A stretch of DNA of 64,000 bases, taken from contig JASAMV010002579.1 in the NCBI GenBank assembly GCA_030248065.1, forward strand, positions 1-64,000. The letters are read 5' to 3'. Position 1 is the first letter of the stretch, and each line of letters begins with the position of its first letter. Source of the stretch: Rhynchonema sp. JSB1_4. Lineage: Eukaryota > Nematoda > Chromadorea > Monhysterida > Xyalidae. A model generated the notes under the pieces. The model was not told where the DNA came from and made no database searches. It was given only the letters and a program-made list of their open reading frames with translations. The translations under genes and the position numbers were made by a program. Positions 13,301 to 24,670 of this stretch are shown here, in pieces.

Positions 13301-15575
13301 ACTGCACATGCACGCGCACATTGTGCACTACTAGCAGCCCGTATACGTAAGCTGATATGTCGACAACAACAAAGTGAGTGCCAGTCATGCAGGCAAGTAC
13401 AACCCATCAGGCATGCATGTGTGAAGCAGACAGTGCATAAACACAGCAAGCACACTCCATAACTAGCTAACAGCTTGCATCGGCCCCGAAACAGTAGCTG
13501 ACCCCGACATATGCATGCTAGTGACAGCACATGTAGTCCCCATGTGCACGCTGTAAAGACGCAGACAGCTATGGCTTAGGTGTACCCTTGCTGATAGATG
13601 CAGAGTAGTAAACAACAATATTCATTCATAAGCTGGCTGGCTATATGCGGCTAGCGATGCTTTATTACATCGTAGTGCTCCGTTTGTTTCAAAGTGCACA
13701 TACGCACGCACTTGCAGGGTTCGTGGGTGCCATGCGTGTACAATGGGTACTGCTGTGGGTGTACGGTACCAAATGCTAAGGCACAATAAAGTGATATGCA
13801 GGTTGTTGTGTGGTGTGTGTGTGTGCTTTGTGATGCTGTTCATGCGCTGTATTAAATAAGCTCTACATGGATCCGGGAAGAAAAGGTAGCGGTTCCAGAT
13901 TCAGTTCTGTGGCACGATGGCATCTAGCATCCCACTGTGGTGCATGCCGTTGCCGCGTATGTATTATTATTGTGGCACAATAGGAACGCATGCGTTGTAA
14001 AGCTAAGAGTCAATGCCCTGGATATTCGAAAGCCCGAACTAAGCTTGGCCAACTAATCAAACTGTACATTAGCCCGTTCTCTTACAGGACTGAAATACAT
14101 ATAAGCAAGCAAAATGCTCATGGAAAAAGTTTATAGGACTCTATTGCTATCCAAAACGCGTCAGTGGTGCACAGAAGCGGGCGTTTTATGCTAAATGAAA
14201 TAATTTATATTCAGTTTTGGTTGGTGACTGCTGCTATTGTATTTGTTTGTGTGCTGCGGCCTTCAGTTTGACTAGGCCGCAGATGGCAGCACCATTTTGG
14301 AGTTGAACTACCTATACAAGGGGGACTTCGCCAAATTTGGGTGCCTGTTGTGTGTTTGGTGCTGTTTTGCGTGCGGAAGTGATAACGGTCCCCATTAGCT
14401 GAACAACGATAAACTACGTGTTGAATGTCTTTGTCAGCGCGTGGATTATGCATATTCGATTCAAATTATGCACTTTCTGTCATTTTGTGTGCGACTTAGT
14501 AGTTCGTCACCACAACAATAAACACACGCGCACACACAGGCAGGCGCATGCCAGTTTTGGGTACAAAGCAGCAGAAGGATCGTTTAAAAATAATGAATGT
14601 GAAGAACGAATAAATTAGTGCTGTGCTACAGGGAAATTTCGAAAAGACTCGCCAAACAAAAGATGCATGCGTATACAGCACTCTGTGAGTTGAGCACAAC
14701 CCAACCATGGGAAACTATACCTACAAACATTCACGCAAACAATGCTGACATCTGTGACAAAACAGCGCAGCTGCCTCGCGTCACTTTTGTTGCACAGCGA
14801 GAAGGGGTACGGTAGAAGTGTAGTTTCAGGATTGTCGTGTGGTTATTTCAAAGCTGTGATGAAATATACAGCTGTACAAGAAAACTACGGAAAGAATAGT
14901 TTCATCATAAATTAGTTTCCTTCAAAAGTTCAGCTCGGACCGCAGTCACATAACTTTCCCACAGCCTTGTGTCACACACAACCAATGTCGTTATTGTGAA
15001 CTTTTACTGTGACTCAGCACACGACAGAAATTGTCGCAAATGACTCAGCAAAAAAAGTTAATGCATTCCGGATATTGTGGGCAGCAAAGTTGTGCGGCAC
15101 CCGTGTGAAGTTTGAAAATTGTATGGTTTGATACCCAACAAAATACGATCTGGTTGTTTTTAAAAGGCGCCACATTTGAAAAGTTTTTTTGTGCTGTCAG
15201 TCACTTCAGCTCGAGCTAAACCCCATTGTGCGCGCGTTTGTTTGTTGTTGACTTTTGAATTGTGATGCGGGGACGCTGCCTGCTATTTTGTTTGTCATGT
15301 CATTACCATTAGGGATGAAAAGTTGCACACATCCGTTGACATACGTGAATGAGAGTAAACTTTAACTTCAAAACTTTTTATTATCAGACAGAGAATAATT
15401 TCTGCATCCGCCACAAAGAATACCAACATGAAATGCTAATTTGTTCCAAATGCATGATCGTCACCAATATCAGGGAAAGATGAACGCAAATAAAAAAGGG
15501 GGAAATGCTGTTTCCAGAAAGTCAAACGCAACAACAAGCGTAGGAAGAAGGTAAGAAACAAACAAGATAACAACT
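7386..15575. other. gene-free stretch
   Basis: No recognisable exon. CAA repeats lie near 9181-9197 and 10367-10382 and a GT run near 13806-13825. The 15-mer GTACGGGTGATGTTT occurs twice (around 8986 and 10641). Full TGATGTTTCA motifs are at 8992 (+) and 12196 (-). Confidence 0.55.
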
Positions 15576-15582
15576 TGAAACA

Positions 15583-17719
15583 TCAACAAAGTCCACAGGA
15601 TTTAGTGCATTTCGACTGCACATACGGCATGTAGGTGCTGGCGTGACACCACCCCATGCTGACGTGGTGGGCACATGCTCCATTGGGTTCGCTGTCGACG
15701 CAATCTGAGAATGCGGAAAATAAACATTTCTTTAGATTCGTCTACAATATCCTTGTTCAAGACGCTTGTGGGGACGGAAATGTAAGGTCGGTGCCTATAT
15801 TTTGAAACATCACCCAGTGTGTCTCACCCTCACCTAATGGCTTGCCCACACACAGCGGGTATTCACAGGTTTGTGACTTGGCGCAAGAAGAACACGGCGT
15901 GCCACGCGTATAGATCGGCTTGCCCAGACGATTGCCACTGAAAATTTCGACGTTTTTTACTGTACTTGTTAAATGTCCGTTTGACAATTGAGCACCCGCA
16001 CTGACGGAAAGTAATATTTGCAGACGAGCGTGTATCGATGCTGCGGTTTGTCTGGACACAATCTCCCTCCACAACCGACCTGCCACGACTGCGACCACAT
16101 CATCTGGAATATGCACACTTAGGGTGATATTTTCGAAACGGTGTGCAGGTCAGTTGGGTGTAAAGGTTGGTGGAATGCTCGGTCGACAGCTCTGCGTGAT
16201 AGACCTCGGTGTAAACTTGAAACATTCCACGTTAATAACAGGCAATGTTTCACGTTTACACCAAGCTACGCCGACCGAGCTTTCGACCGAACTTTACACT
16301 GACCTTTACGCCCAACTGACCTTTACACCGTTTCGAAAATTCCACCCTTGGAGTGAAGCAATATACAGAGACGTCCCGATGGCAAGAATCGGGCCAAAAG
16401 AACGCCTTGTTCTCGATTGCAAGTAATATCGTTGAACTTGTGTTAATGTTCATCAAACAAAACGTGGCCCAGCGAATTTCAAATAGAATGTGGGTTGATT
16501 GAATAAAACCTGGGTGTAATGCCCGATCACATCGGCTGTCATATTCTGCGTGAATTTGTCGACGCTGCCCACCAGTTGGCCCGGATTGTCGCTAATTTCA
16601 GCGAACCACAACTTGGCCAATGCCAGCCATGACCACGGAGTGCCCCAACCCCACGCAAGGTTCTCACCATACACACGGGAAGCTGTAAGAATATGGTGCT
16701 CATCTGGGTAGCGTCAAGAGTGCACGCATTGTGCCATCTGTGCTATCATGCCCATTCTGGTCGAGTTATGGACCAATGATCTGTCCAGTACAGCGTCAGC
16801 GTCATACAAAAACACGGTCGGGGTCAAGCTTGGTGATCGGTTAGGCCCGGTTTTGTTTTGCAAGTCAGATCACGTCATCAGCACATGTGGTCAGCTGAGT
16901 TACGGTATCAAGAACGTGTTGGAAGCAATCTTTAGCTCGGTTACTCACTTGGTAAAAACCGATTATACTGAGACCAGCCCCAGACCGCAAGGAAATAACA
17001 AAAAGCAGGTCAAAAAGTGCGTCACTCACAATCGTGATCCAACGGACAAGTGTCGGCATACGTCTGCGCCGCCACCGCGATTTCGTCGCTCCATTCCTGT
17101 AACAACTCGAGTGGGTGGATGGCGACATGTGTCGTCTTGTACAAACCTTGCTTGCGACCTGTATTCCCAGACGTGCACTATGTAGGTCACCGTCAGTGCG
17201 AACGCACAAGATAACACGTGCGATGTCATGTAACCCCAAGAACACACAGCCGGTTTTATGGTGGCGTGAAACATCACTGCTTGTGCAAATGCCATCAAGT
17301 CTGTGGTGTGTCGACGATTGGTGGACATCAGATGGTACACATGCACACATCCAGCGACATCAAGAATGACTCCTCTGATGATAACACAAACAACAAAGTG
17401 AATTGGGTAAAACACCGCCTAAATCATCACGCACCATTTTCGTCATATCAGCTGCTGCCGGCTGTGTCTTGCCATGTTTGTCCTTGGTGTGTCCCAATGC
17501 AGTCACTGCACGCATCGCGTTGTGGAAATCGAGAATGACTTGCTCTTCGTGTTGCGTCAATCCGATGACGCTGTCGGTCGGCAACACGTCGGTTTCGTTT
17601 GGAAATGTTTCATGTGGCTTGCCCTTTGGCGTGTGAATGCCGCCATTGTGAGTGGCGGACGAAGGTTGGATGGATGAAGTCAGCAAAACAACGGCCAGAC
17701 AGACAGGGAATACACACAT
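15583..17719 (-). CDS. Secreted CAP/SCP (venom-allergen-like) protein with C-terminal ShK domain
   Basis: The product is a CAP-superfamily secreted protein, exported and presumably extracellular. Exons on the minus strand: 17719-17416, 17158-17030, 16682-16510, 16103-16002, 15937-15834, 15704-15583. The start was chosen because it opens a signal peptide (MCVFPVCLAVVLLTSS). The CAP fold begins near residue 54 (LTQHEEQVILDFHN), followed by LQEWSDEIAVAAQTYADTC, GENLAWGWG, IGHYTQ then MMWSQSWQVGCG, and a hinge with PCSSC. The last exon encodes a ShK-type six-cysteine module ending CTKSCGLC. Four of five introns keep phase. The fourth (15938-16001) does not: exon 4 ends in phase 0 while exon 5 needs two bases before it, so the gene has a sequencing indel, an unusual splice site or a real lesion there. 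The stop codon overlaps a TGATGTTTCA motif. Family assignment is firm; function is unknown. Confidence 0.8.
16129..16340. mobile_element. Hairpin (palindromic) element in CAP gene intron 3
   Basis: The two halves form a long imperfect inverted repeat. The outer arms share TTTTCGAAACGGTGT, a GGTCAGTTGGG-type segment, GCTCGGTCG-type words and GAAACATT near the centre, and the turn lies near 16235. It resembles a small foldback MITE (a miniature inverted-repeat element). No clear target duplication is seen. It fills most of the 406-base intron. Confidence 0.7.
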
Positions 17720-19299
17720 TTTGAAAATGGATTTTTTTGTGGATTTTCGATTACTTTGGAGCAAAACACACGCACGCGAAGCTGCAATGATGTGGTGGTT
17801 TACCTGATATTGAATATTATTCATGGGGAATCGGTGACATGCTGGGCTGGGCTGTTTTGAGCCAAGAGTTGAGCTCATAATTAATTCATTTGAGTGACAT
17901 GAATAGCTGAGTATACCACATGTTGCATCGGTATTCCAACAATTTGACAAAAACGCCCTGAGTAGCGGTTGTGCAATGTATTGCACACAACGTTTTGGTG
18001 CCAAGGTTGATTACGCACCCTCAGTTGCTGGCTGTCTATGGCTCCAGCTTAGCATGTTCCCAACTCCCCATGTAATAACATCTGAGGTATAATATGTTTT
18101 ATTATTATTATTATTATTCTGCTGGCAACTTCGGAAGGAATTCCATGTGCGGGGTCAAGACCCGAACGGTCTGCACTAACAATTACAACCGCTCAAAGCT
18201 AAGCTCAAATAATATCACATATCTCAAGGATATCACATATCACCGAAACTAAGCATTCACATAAGCGGCTTCATTGCTTCCGTTCCCAGAAGGTGACGAT
18301 CACATTTAGTGTCCAGAAGGACGTGCGCTCCTTCCACGGGTTTGTGGTTAGGCGATCGTCGGTGCGCGGGTTGGGTTGAGACGTGCAGTAACCCTTCTTT
18401 GTCCACTTCTTCATCTTCCGGTGTTATTAGCTGTTGTCTTGGTTTTTGTTTGGCCATCGAATTTGTACCAGCGCTCGTTCAGCCATTCGTACAGCCATCG
18501 ATGGTTTGAGGAATTTTTTTATTTGGCCAAAATAACTGTTGAAGTTGCTGTTGATTTGGAAATCGTTTGGTCAGATCCGGGTCAGTTTGGTGATGATGGC
18601 AATCATACTTGAAAGCCAAAAAATTCAAAAGCTCAGCGTCAGTGCAAAATTTGCTCTCCATATAATATGTTTTACCACACGGTTTCTCACATCATTGCGG
18701 TTTCGCACGTTTGTATTTGCTTCCTGGTAATCGAAAATCCATCAGAAATGAGAACGGACATGAATAAGTGACATGCTGTTTTTGTATGATCACATTTGAC
18801 TTGACGCAAGGCGTTGTGTGCGCTCCGGAACACCAGGCCGTAGTCAATATTTTGCTATCATCGTGCTGCATAAGCCATGGGTGGGTTCTCTCCTTGTTTG
18901 CTGCTTGTCAGCTTTGACCAAATGAAACATCACAGACACTAAAAACACGACATAATCACTGACGTGAAAGATTAGTGCCGAACAGCTATTTACTGCTGCA
19001 TGCATCCAATTGGGACCCCTGACCCCTCTCACGCCACACCGGTTATACGCTTAACTCAGTCAGCCTGATCAGTCTCCCTCTGCACCCCAGCTACTCAATC
19101 CAAAAAGGCTGATTATATGCATGCTACAGCGCGCGTAACCGCCCTCCAGTCTTCCCCCAGAGCCTCTGCAGGGTGTATTATACTGATCACAATGGTAATC
19201 AGCCTTCCATCGACCCGGCTTGAGCCACCATCACCAGCGGGCTTGAAAATGAGCGGGGTCACCGTATTATAGGAGAAAAGAAAAAGAAAGAAAAAAAGT
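17720..19299. other. gene-free stretch upstream of the CAP gene
   Basis: No exon recognised. It contains a TTA/ATT triplet run near 18100-18118 and a TGATGTTTCA motif on the minus strand at 18923. The proximal part should hold the CAP gene promoter, but I see no distinctive site. Confidence 0.5.
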
Positions 19300-19415
19300 T
19301 TTTTGAAGAAGCCCGGCCCGATCCTCCAAATCTTCGGCCCGGCCCGGCCCGCAACCAAAAGCCCAAAATCGCGGCCCGGGCCAGCCCGGCCCGAACTCGG
19401 GCAGGCCCGATTGCG
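19300..19415. repeat. GGCCCG-rich repeat
   Basis: Repeated GGCCCGGCCCG words, strongly GC-rich against its surroundings. It resembles the subterminal repeats of some hAT elements, but no ends or target duplication were found. A related GGCCCGACCTGTAACCC end-like sequence lies near 59437-59457. Confidence 0.5.
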
Positions 19416-19986
19416 ACCGCTGGTTTGACACAACAACACAGCCTTACTTACCATGCCACCACCAATACCACCAATCGGTGGTGGTACCTAGCTATGACTG
19501 AACCTGAACCTGGTTCTATTACTATTTTTGATTTCGAGTTATTTGGGTGGGGTTCAATTAATGGGGGTTCTACCGTAAAAACCTAAATAGAAGGGGGCTC
19601 TGCTCTATTAATTCACTGACCCCATTTTGGGGGGCTCTATTTCGGGGGCTCTATTCCGGGGGGCCTCTATTAATTCACTGACCCGAACCTGAAAAATTGT
19701 TCACAGAAATACCCCCAAAAACCCCTAAAAAGGGGTTTGAAAGGATGTTTTTTCGCTTGTAATCGCATTTATTCATATCTATTCGTCAATAAGAGGCGTA
19801 TTGTGTGCTCTGAATGAACAACAAACGTGCATAAATGTACCTGTGCATGCACCGCACCACTATCAAGCCTTAATACACTACTACTGTATAGCAGTGTTGG
19901 AGGTACTCTGGAGGGGGGGATACCTACTGTACCGCGCTCGGAGAGGGGGGATACCTACTGTACCATAGCCGATGGCCTGGGGGGGT

Positions 19987-20412
19987 TACCGTATTCCCTA
20001 AAATAGAGCCCCCCAAAAATAGAGCCCCCCAAAAATACAGCCCCCCCTAAAAGGGGTCAGTGAAAAAATAGAGCCCCCCCAAAAATGCAGCCCCCCCCAA
20101 CTTGGAATTCCCCGCTTGGGGGTCGTAAAGTCAAGTTCTTGTATAAGACACCTTGTGTACAACGTTTGTGGTTGAGTATATGATGACGTAAAGCCTTTTA
20201 TGGAAGATCTGCACCTAAAAACACTTACTAATGACCAGTAACACCCTGACAGAACTCCATTTTAGGGGTATTTTTTGGAACATTTTTTGAGATTTTGGGC
20301 AGCGAAAAAATACAGCCCCCCCCAAAAAATAGAGCCCCCCAAAAATACAGCCCCCCCTAAAAGGGGTCAGTGAAAAAATACAGCCCCCCCTTGTATTTTA
20401 GGTTTTACGGTA
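19987..20412. mobile_element. Foldback element J2, TA-flanked, inside B1
   Basis: Inverted ends CCGTATTCCCTAAAATA and TATTTTAGGTTTTACGG are bordered by TA on both sides. The interior is a run of AAAAATAGAGCCCCCC and AATACAGCCCCCC variants plus GGGGTCAGTG words, which are shared with J1, J3 and J4. It is non-coding. Confidence 0.7.
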
Positions 20413-20626
20413 TGTACCTAAAGGGGGTTGGGGGGTTAGGTTTTGGGGTGAAAATTTTTTATGTGTTTATTATGTGTGGAATCGTAAGCGCGCGAATTTC
20501 GGGTATTGAGGTAAAAACCACTGATTTTGCACTAATTTTGGCCATTTTGGTCAAAAATTGGCACTTTTGGGGCAAAATCGGGGGATACCTACTGTACCGG
20601 GGTGAACATCGGGGGAGATACCTACT

Positions 20627-21022
20627 CATAGTAGTGGCTGGGGGGGGGGGGTTGGGGAGTACTTACCTACCACAAAACCCGAGGGGGGGTTGGGGGGGGT
20701 TGAGTACTTACCTCTCACAACTCCAAATCATACCTCTCACAAGCAATTTTATACCTTTTTAAGGCAAAAATCGGTGTTTTTCGACCTTATTTTCCCAAAA
20801 ATCGCGCGCTCCGCGCGCAAACCCACCCATAATACCTATTTTTAGGCGATTTTGGGCGAAAATTTTGAAAAAGTACTATTTTTACCTCAATTTTTGGCCA
20901 AAATTGTATCACAAAAACGGTGTTTTTTCGCCTTTTTGGGTGTCCAAAATCATACCTCTCACGCTTCCGGTCCCAACCCCGCATCATACTTACCTCCCAC
21001 ACATGGGCCTGCCACTACACTG
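20627..21022. mobile_element. hAT-like MITE A1 inside B1
   Basis: Ends are CATAGTAGTGGCTGG at the left and the complement of CAGTGTAGTGGCAGG at the right, bordered by the perfect 8-base duplication tacctact (20619-20626 and 21023-21030). About 396 bases with no coding capacity. It is almost the same sequence, in the opposite orientation, as A3 at 61073-61483. Both copies share the same altered CATAG end. Confidence 0.9.
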
Positions 21023-21578
21023 TACCTACTGTACCATGCCAAACATCGGGGGGATACCTACTGTACCAGGCGAGGGGGAACCCCCCCCCCACCTCCAACA
21101 CTGCTGTATAGGGGATGTTACTTTGGGGGGCTCTATTCCGGGGGGCTCTATTAATTCACTGACCCCTTTTTGTGGGGCTGTATTACGGGGCTCTATTCCG
21201 GGGAGGAAAAAAGGGGGGTACCGCCTGTTCCCCCTCCGGACCAGGAACTACACTGCTTGATAGTGGTGTACTGTACAGATACACTTATGCACGTTTGTTG
21301 TTCGTTCAGAGCACATAATACGCCTCTTATTGACGAATAGACACGAATAAATGCTATTACAAGCGCAAAACATCCTTTCAAACCCCCTTTTAGGGGTTTT
21401 TGGGGGTATTTCTGGGAATAATTTTTCAGGTTCGGGTCAGTGAATTAATAGAGGCCCCCCGGAACAGAGTCCCCCAAAATGGGGTCAGTGAATTAATACT
21501 GCTCCCCCTTCTATTTAGGTTTTTGCGGTAGATGTACTAAATCCGCGCGTAGCGTGCGATTTTTTGCCTATTTGGGGT

Positions 21579-22440
21579 TAGGGATCGGCGTCGGTGTCGG
21601 AAAAAAGTCGGTGTAGGTACCGACACTACTAATGTCGGTGTCGGTGTCGGTCCACAAAAGTGTCGGTTTTTTTCAGGTGTCGGTAGTGTCGGTCCCCAAT
21701 TTTTCGGCAGCCAACTACTATTAGAAAAAAATATATTTCGTACTGATTATGTTCTTTAGTTGTCCACAACATATAAAAAAGCGCCAAGCGCTGGTTTTGA
21801 ACGACCAATTCCTCATACACGGTTCAGTTTCAATTCTGCAGCAGTGCAACACAACAAGAGAACAATTTTTTTGGAATCAGATTAAAGGAAAGACATGCGA
21901 ACAGAATGAGAAATATCAATCACGAGTTATTTGCGAAGGACACCGATACATCATTATTCTCCATCACATCAGATACACTCAATTGTACAAGTATTGACAC
22001 GTGGGTAGCATACGCTTCAGGAACAACAACTTTTCAGCAGTGTCTGGTTTCAAGCGATTTCGGTACTTCGTGTAGATGCTGGCAGCCAGGCTGAATTCTT
22101 GTTCAGAGTGAGAGGCGGACAGAACCTGTTTGTTCCTGCGACAAAGAGACAGACCTATCCTATCATACAAAGTTCATAATTGTTTTTTGTTTTGGTATTT
22201 GATCCCTCTTTTTTCAGGTGAGAAGTACACCAACACACCGGTTTTTGTCCAAAAAGGCATTTTAGGTCTAAAAATAAGTTTTTAGGGCTAAAAAAGGCAA
22301 ACTCGGTTTTACTGTCGGTGTCGGTCATTTTTTCACTGTCGGTGTCGGTGTCGGCGTGCTTTTTCGCCGGTGTCGGTACTTTCCAAAAAAGTGTCGGTGT
22401 CGGTGTCGGTGTCGGTCTACATGACCGACGCCGATCCCTA
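21579..22440. mobile_element. hAT-like element G1
   Basis: The ends are TAGGGATCGGCGTCGGT and its exact inverted copy. They are bordered by the perfect 8-base duplication tttggggt (21571-21578 and 22441-22448). Clusters of GTCGGTGTCGG lie just inside both ends, as expected for subterminal transposase-binding repeats. The 862-base element has no intact transposase frame. The uninterrupted paralogous site is visible near 61840-61860, inside the other F copy. Confidence 0.92.
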
Positions 22441-22513
22441 TTTGGGGTAAAAAATACCGATTTTGAGCCATTCTGAGTCAAAAATATCAATTTTGGGGTC
22501 GATTGCTGTTGAC

Positions 22514-22950
22514 TAGAGTTAGAGAGATGTCGGGTGCCGGGTGTCGGGTGCCAAAAAAGTGTAGGTGTCGGGTTGCCTCCAGGTGTCGGGTGTCGGGTTT
22601 TTTGGAACCCGACAGCCGACACCCGGCTTACGGTTCAAAACATCAGTTTTGCCGAGAAAAAAATTTTATGAGAAAATTTTCTTCGAACCAAATGTTTCCG
22701 AAGACGCAGAATGTGTCATTTTGGTGTTTATTTTGTGTGAAAATGCTTGAATTCAGTCACTTGATCCAAAAATTGCACTAATAGTGCGAAGGAGCAAAAA
22801 GTTGCCTGTTTTTGGTCCAAAAACAGGTGTCGGGTGTCGGGTTTTTTCCAAAAACTAGATGTCGGGTGTCGGCTTTTTTTCTCAAATGTCGGGTGTCGGG
22901 TATTTTCAGATGTCGGGTGTCGGTTACCCCCCCCCCGACCTCTAACCCTA
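22514..22950. mobile_element. hAT-like element G2
   Basis: Ends are TAGAGTTAGAG at the left and the complement of TAGGGTTAGAGGTCGGG at the right, with internal GTCGGGTGTCGGG repeats near both ends. The bordering octamers are ctgttgac and ttgttgac, one mismatch. It is inserted in the same F copy as G1, 65 bases beyond G1's target duplication. The subterminal repeats are cousins of those in G1. Confidence 0.82.
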
Positions 22951-23164
22951 TTGTTGACGATAGATAGATTGTTCCCAGAATTTGTTGACGATAGATAGAT
23001 TAGCCCGAAAATGTTGACGATAGATAGATGAAATCAAAAAGGGTTGAAGATAGATACCGGGGGGATACCCCCAAGTACTTTTTTTACTTTTTCCGACAAT
23101 ACGGTACGGGAAATTTTTTACTTTTGGAACAAGCCCCCGAACGAATGACTTTTTGACCCCAAGA

Positions 23165-23585
23165 CACTGTAGTGGCTGGGATGATGGGGATTCCCCCCAG
23201 GGGGTTTCTATCTCGAGTCAACCCTTAGGGGGATGGGGTGGGAAAGGTATCTATCTTGAGCCGACCCCAAACGGTATCTCGAGTAAGTAGATTTATGCTT
23301 TTCAAGGGCAAAAATAGGTGTTTTTCGACCTCGCAACCCCTAAAAATTGCGCCGCGCGCAAACAGCCAAAAATGGTCATTTTAGGCCAGTTTTCGGCAAA
23401 AATGACAAAAGGTACCCATTTTAGGCCAATTTTGCAGTAAAACTGCATGCAAAAACGGCCTTTTTTCGCGTTTTGACGGATCATAGGGGTATCTTGGGTA
23501 GCCTCATAGGTACTCGACTCGAGTAACTCCGAAACCTTCCCCCCTAGAGTATCTTGGGTCGATTGACTTGCCTGCCACCACACTG
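23165..23585. mobile_element. hAT-like MITE A2
   Basis: Ends are CACTGTAGTGGCTGG and the complement of CAGTGTGGTGGCAGG. The perfect 8-base duplication ccccaaga borders it at 23157-23164 and 23586-23593. It belongs to the same family as A1 and A3 by its ends, but the interior has diverged. Non-coding. Confidence 0.88.
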
Positions 23586-23829
23586 CCCCAAGAAGTACCA
23601 ATATTGACCATTTTTCGCCTGAAAATGTCAAAAATCGCTTGCTGTCACAAGAAAACCCAGGTTTAAGCACTTTTAAACCACTTTTTGGTACTTTTAGAAG
23701 ATTTTTGGGGTTATTTTTTCAGAACCTTCTCGGGTATGGGAAATTTCCAGAAAATTGGGCTCGGTATGGGAAAATTTCGATTTCTCAACGACACCACTGG
23801 CTGGGCCGCCCCTGTTGCGCACTTCTGCG

Positions 23830-24617
23830 CAGTGTTGGAGGTGGGGGGCGTTTGGGTGGTAGCCCCCCCCCAGTACAGTAGGCATCCCCCTCACCTGGTA
23901 CAGTACAGTAGGTATCCCCCGATGTTTGGCATGGTACGGTCGGTATCCCCTGATTGTCACCCCGGTGCAGTAGGCAGTGTAGTGGTACGGCGCGGCGGTT
24001 AGTGTACCTACCCCTTTTTTCCGTGCGGCGGTTAGTGAACCTCCCTGGGGGGGGGAAGGGGGAAGACCCAAATTCAGGAAAAAGTCACTTTTTGAGGTGG
24101 AAAATTTGACCGACCTCTGCCCCTTTTTGGAAAAAATTCTCCATAAAACGGGTATTTTGGCGACTTTTGACATCATTGACCAAAAAATCACCCATTTTAG
24201 GCCTAAAAATGCCCATTTTAGGCTTAAAAAATGCCGACCATAGACAAAAATTGAGGCGGTTAGTGGTTAGTGTACCTTAGGGAGGCCCCCTCCCCCGGGA
24301 ACTATACTGACAGTAGGTGTCCCCCGATTTTGTCCCAAAAGTGCCAATTTTTTGATCAAAATCCCCAAAATTAGTGTACAATCAGCACTTTTTACTTTAA
24401 ATTACCCAAAATTCGCGCGTTGCACGCGCAAATACTACGTTTTCACGCGATTCCACACGTAATAAAAACATTAAAAATTTTCACCGAAAAACGTAACCCC
24501 CCTCCGACCTACCAAACCCCCTATGTACCAAACCACCCCAGGCCATCGGCTTTGGTACAGTAGGTATCCCCCCTCTCCGAGCCCGGCACATCCCCCTCCA
24601 GCGTACCTCCAACACTG
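23830..24617. mobile_element. hAT-like element B2
   Basis: Ends are CAGTGTTGGAGG and its complement at 24606-24617, the same as B1. Bordering octamers cttctgcg and cgtctgcg differ at one base. Inside are GTACAGTAGGTATCCCC-type repeats and nested element C1. Its right end lies only about 85 bases upstream of the DHRS1 start codon, so it sits in or next to that gene's promoter. Confidence 0.82.
23975..24309. mobile_element. hAT-like MITE C1 inside B2
   Basis: The left end is CAGTGTAGTGGTACGG and the right end is the complement of CAGTATAGTTCCCGGGG. Bordering octamers are gcagtagg and acagtagg, one mismatch. The interior contains GCGGCGGTTAGTGTACC and related words, which recur inverted in C2 at 28204-28577. 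Confidence 0.78.
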
Positions 24618-24670
24618 CGTCTGCGTGTAGTCAACGAACATACTGATGCTTTATAGGGCGTGTTCGATTT

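Larger units (their letters stand above)
19892..21103. mobile_element. hAT-like element B1 inside J1
   Basis: The terminal inverted repeats are CAGTGTTGGAGGT at the left and its reverse complement at the right. They are bordered by the perfect 8-base duplication ctgtatag (19884-19891 and 21104-21111). An 8-base duplication with CAGTG-type ends fits the hAT superfamily. There is no transposase, so it is non-autonomous. It carries two nested elements, J2 and A1. Confidence 0.85.
19571..21530. mobile_element. Foldback element J1, TA-flanked
   Basis: The ends are inverted repeats, CCGTAAAAACCTAAATA on the left and TATTTAGGTTTTTGCGG on the right, each bordered by TA. The inverted arms run over 300 bases: left 19573-19883, matching the reverse complement of about 21255-21528. 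Both arms include the passage on AGAGGCGTATT and the run of GGGGGCTCTATT words. No transposase is visible. TA borders suggest a Tc1/mariner-type insertion preference. The centre is occupied by hAT-like element B1. The right flank continues into a copy of element family F, so J1 probably inserted there. Confidence 0.75.
21531..23081. mobile_element. Interrupted copy of element family F
   Basis: The sequence starting GATGTACTAAATCCGCGCG and ending near CCCCCAAGTACT matches the inside and right end of the intact F copy at 61592-62063. It includes repeats of GTTGACGATAGATAGAT at about 22953-23030. Two hAT-like elements (G1, G2) split it. Its left part is cut off by foldback J1, and its right terminal bases have diverged. 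Confidence 0.7.

Noticed and set aside
19300..19415. GGCCCG repeats as a telomere- or centromere-like array.
   Set aside because: Only about 115 bases, irregular, and next to transposons; a transposon origin is simpler.
20787..21002. Long open frame on the minus strand (also at 61093-61380, +), conserved between two places.
   Set aside because: It lies wholly inside MITE copies A1 and A3; conservation reflects recent copying, not protein selection, and no domain is recognisable.
21112..21254. Possible further C-family MITE (end CCAGGAACTACACTG at 21254) in the right arm of J1.
   Set aside because: A convincing opposite end with matching octamer was not found, so boundaries could not be set.
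22953..23030. Evenly repeated GTTGACGATAGATAGAT units with unique spacers, superficially CRISPR-like.
   Set aside because: Repeats are short, spacers vary from about 10 bases upward, no cas genes, eukaryotic context; they are internal repeats of element F.
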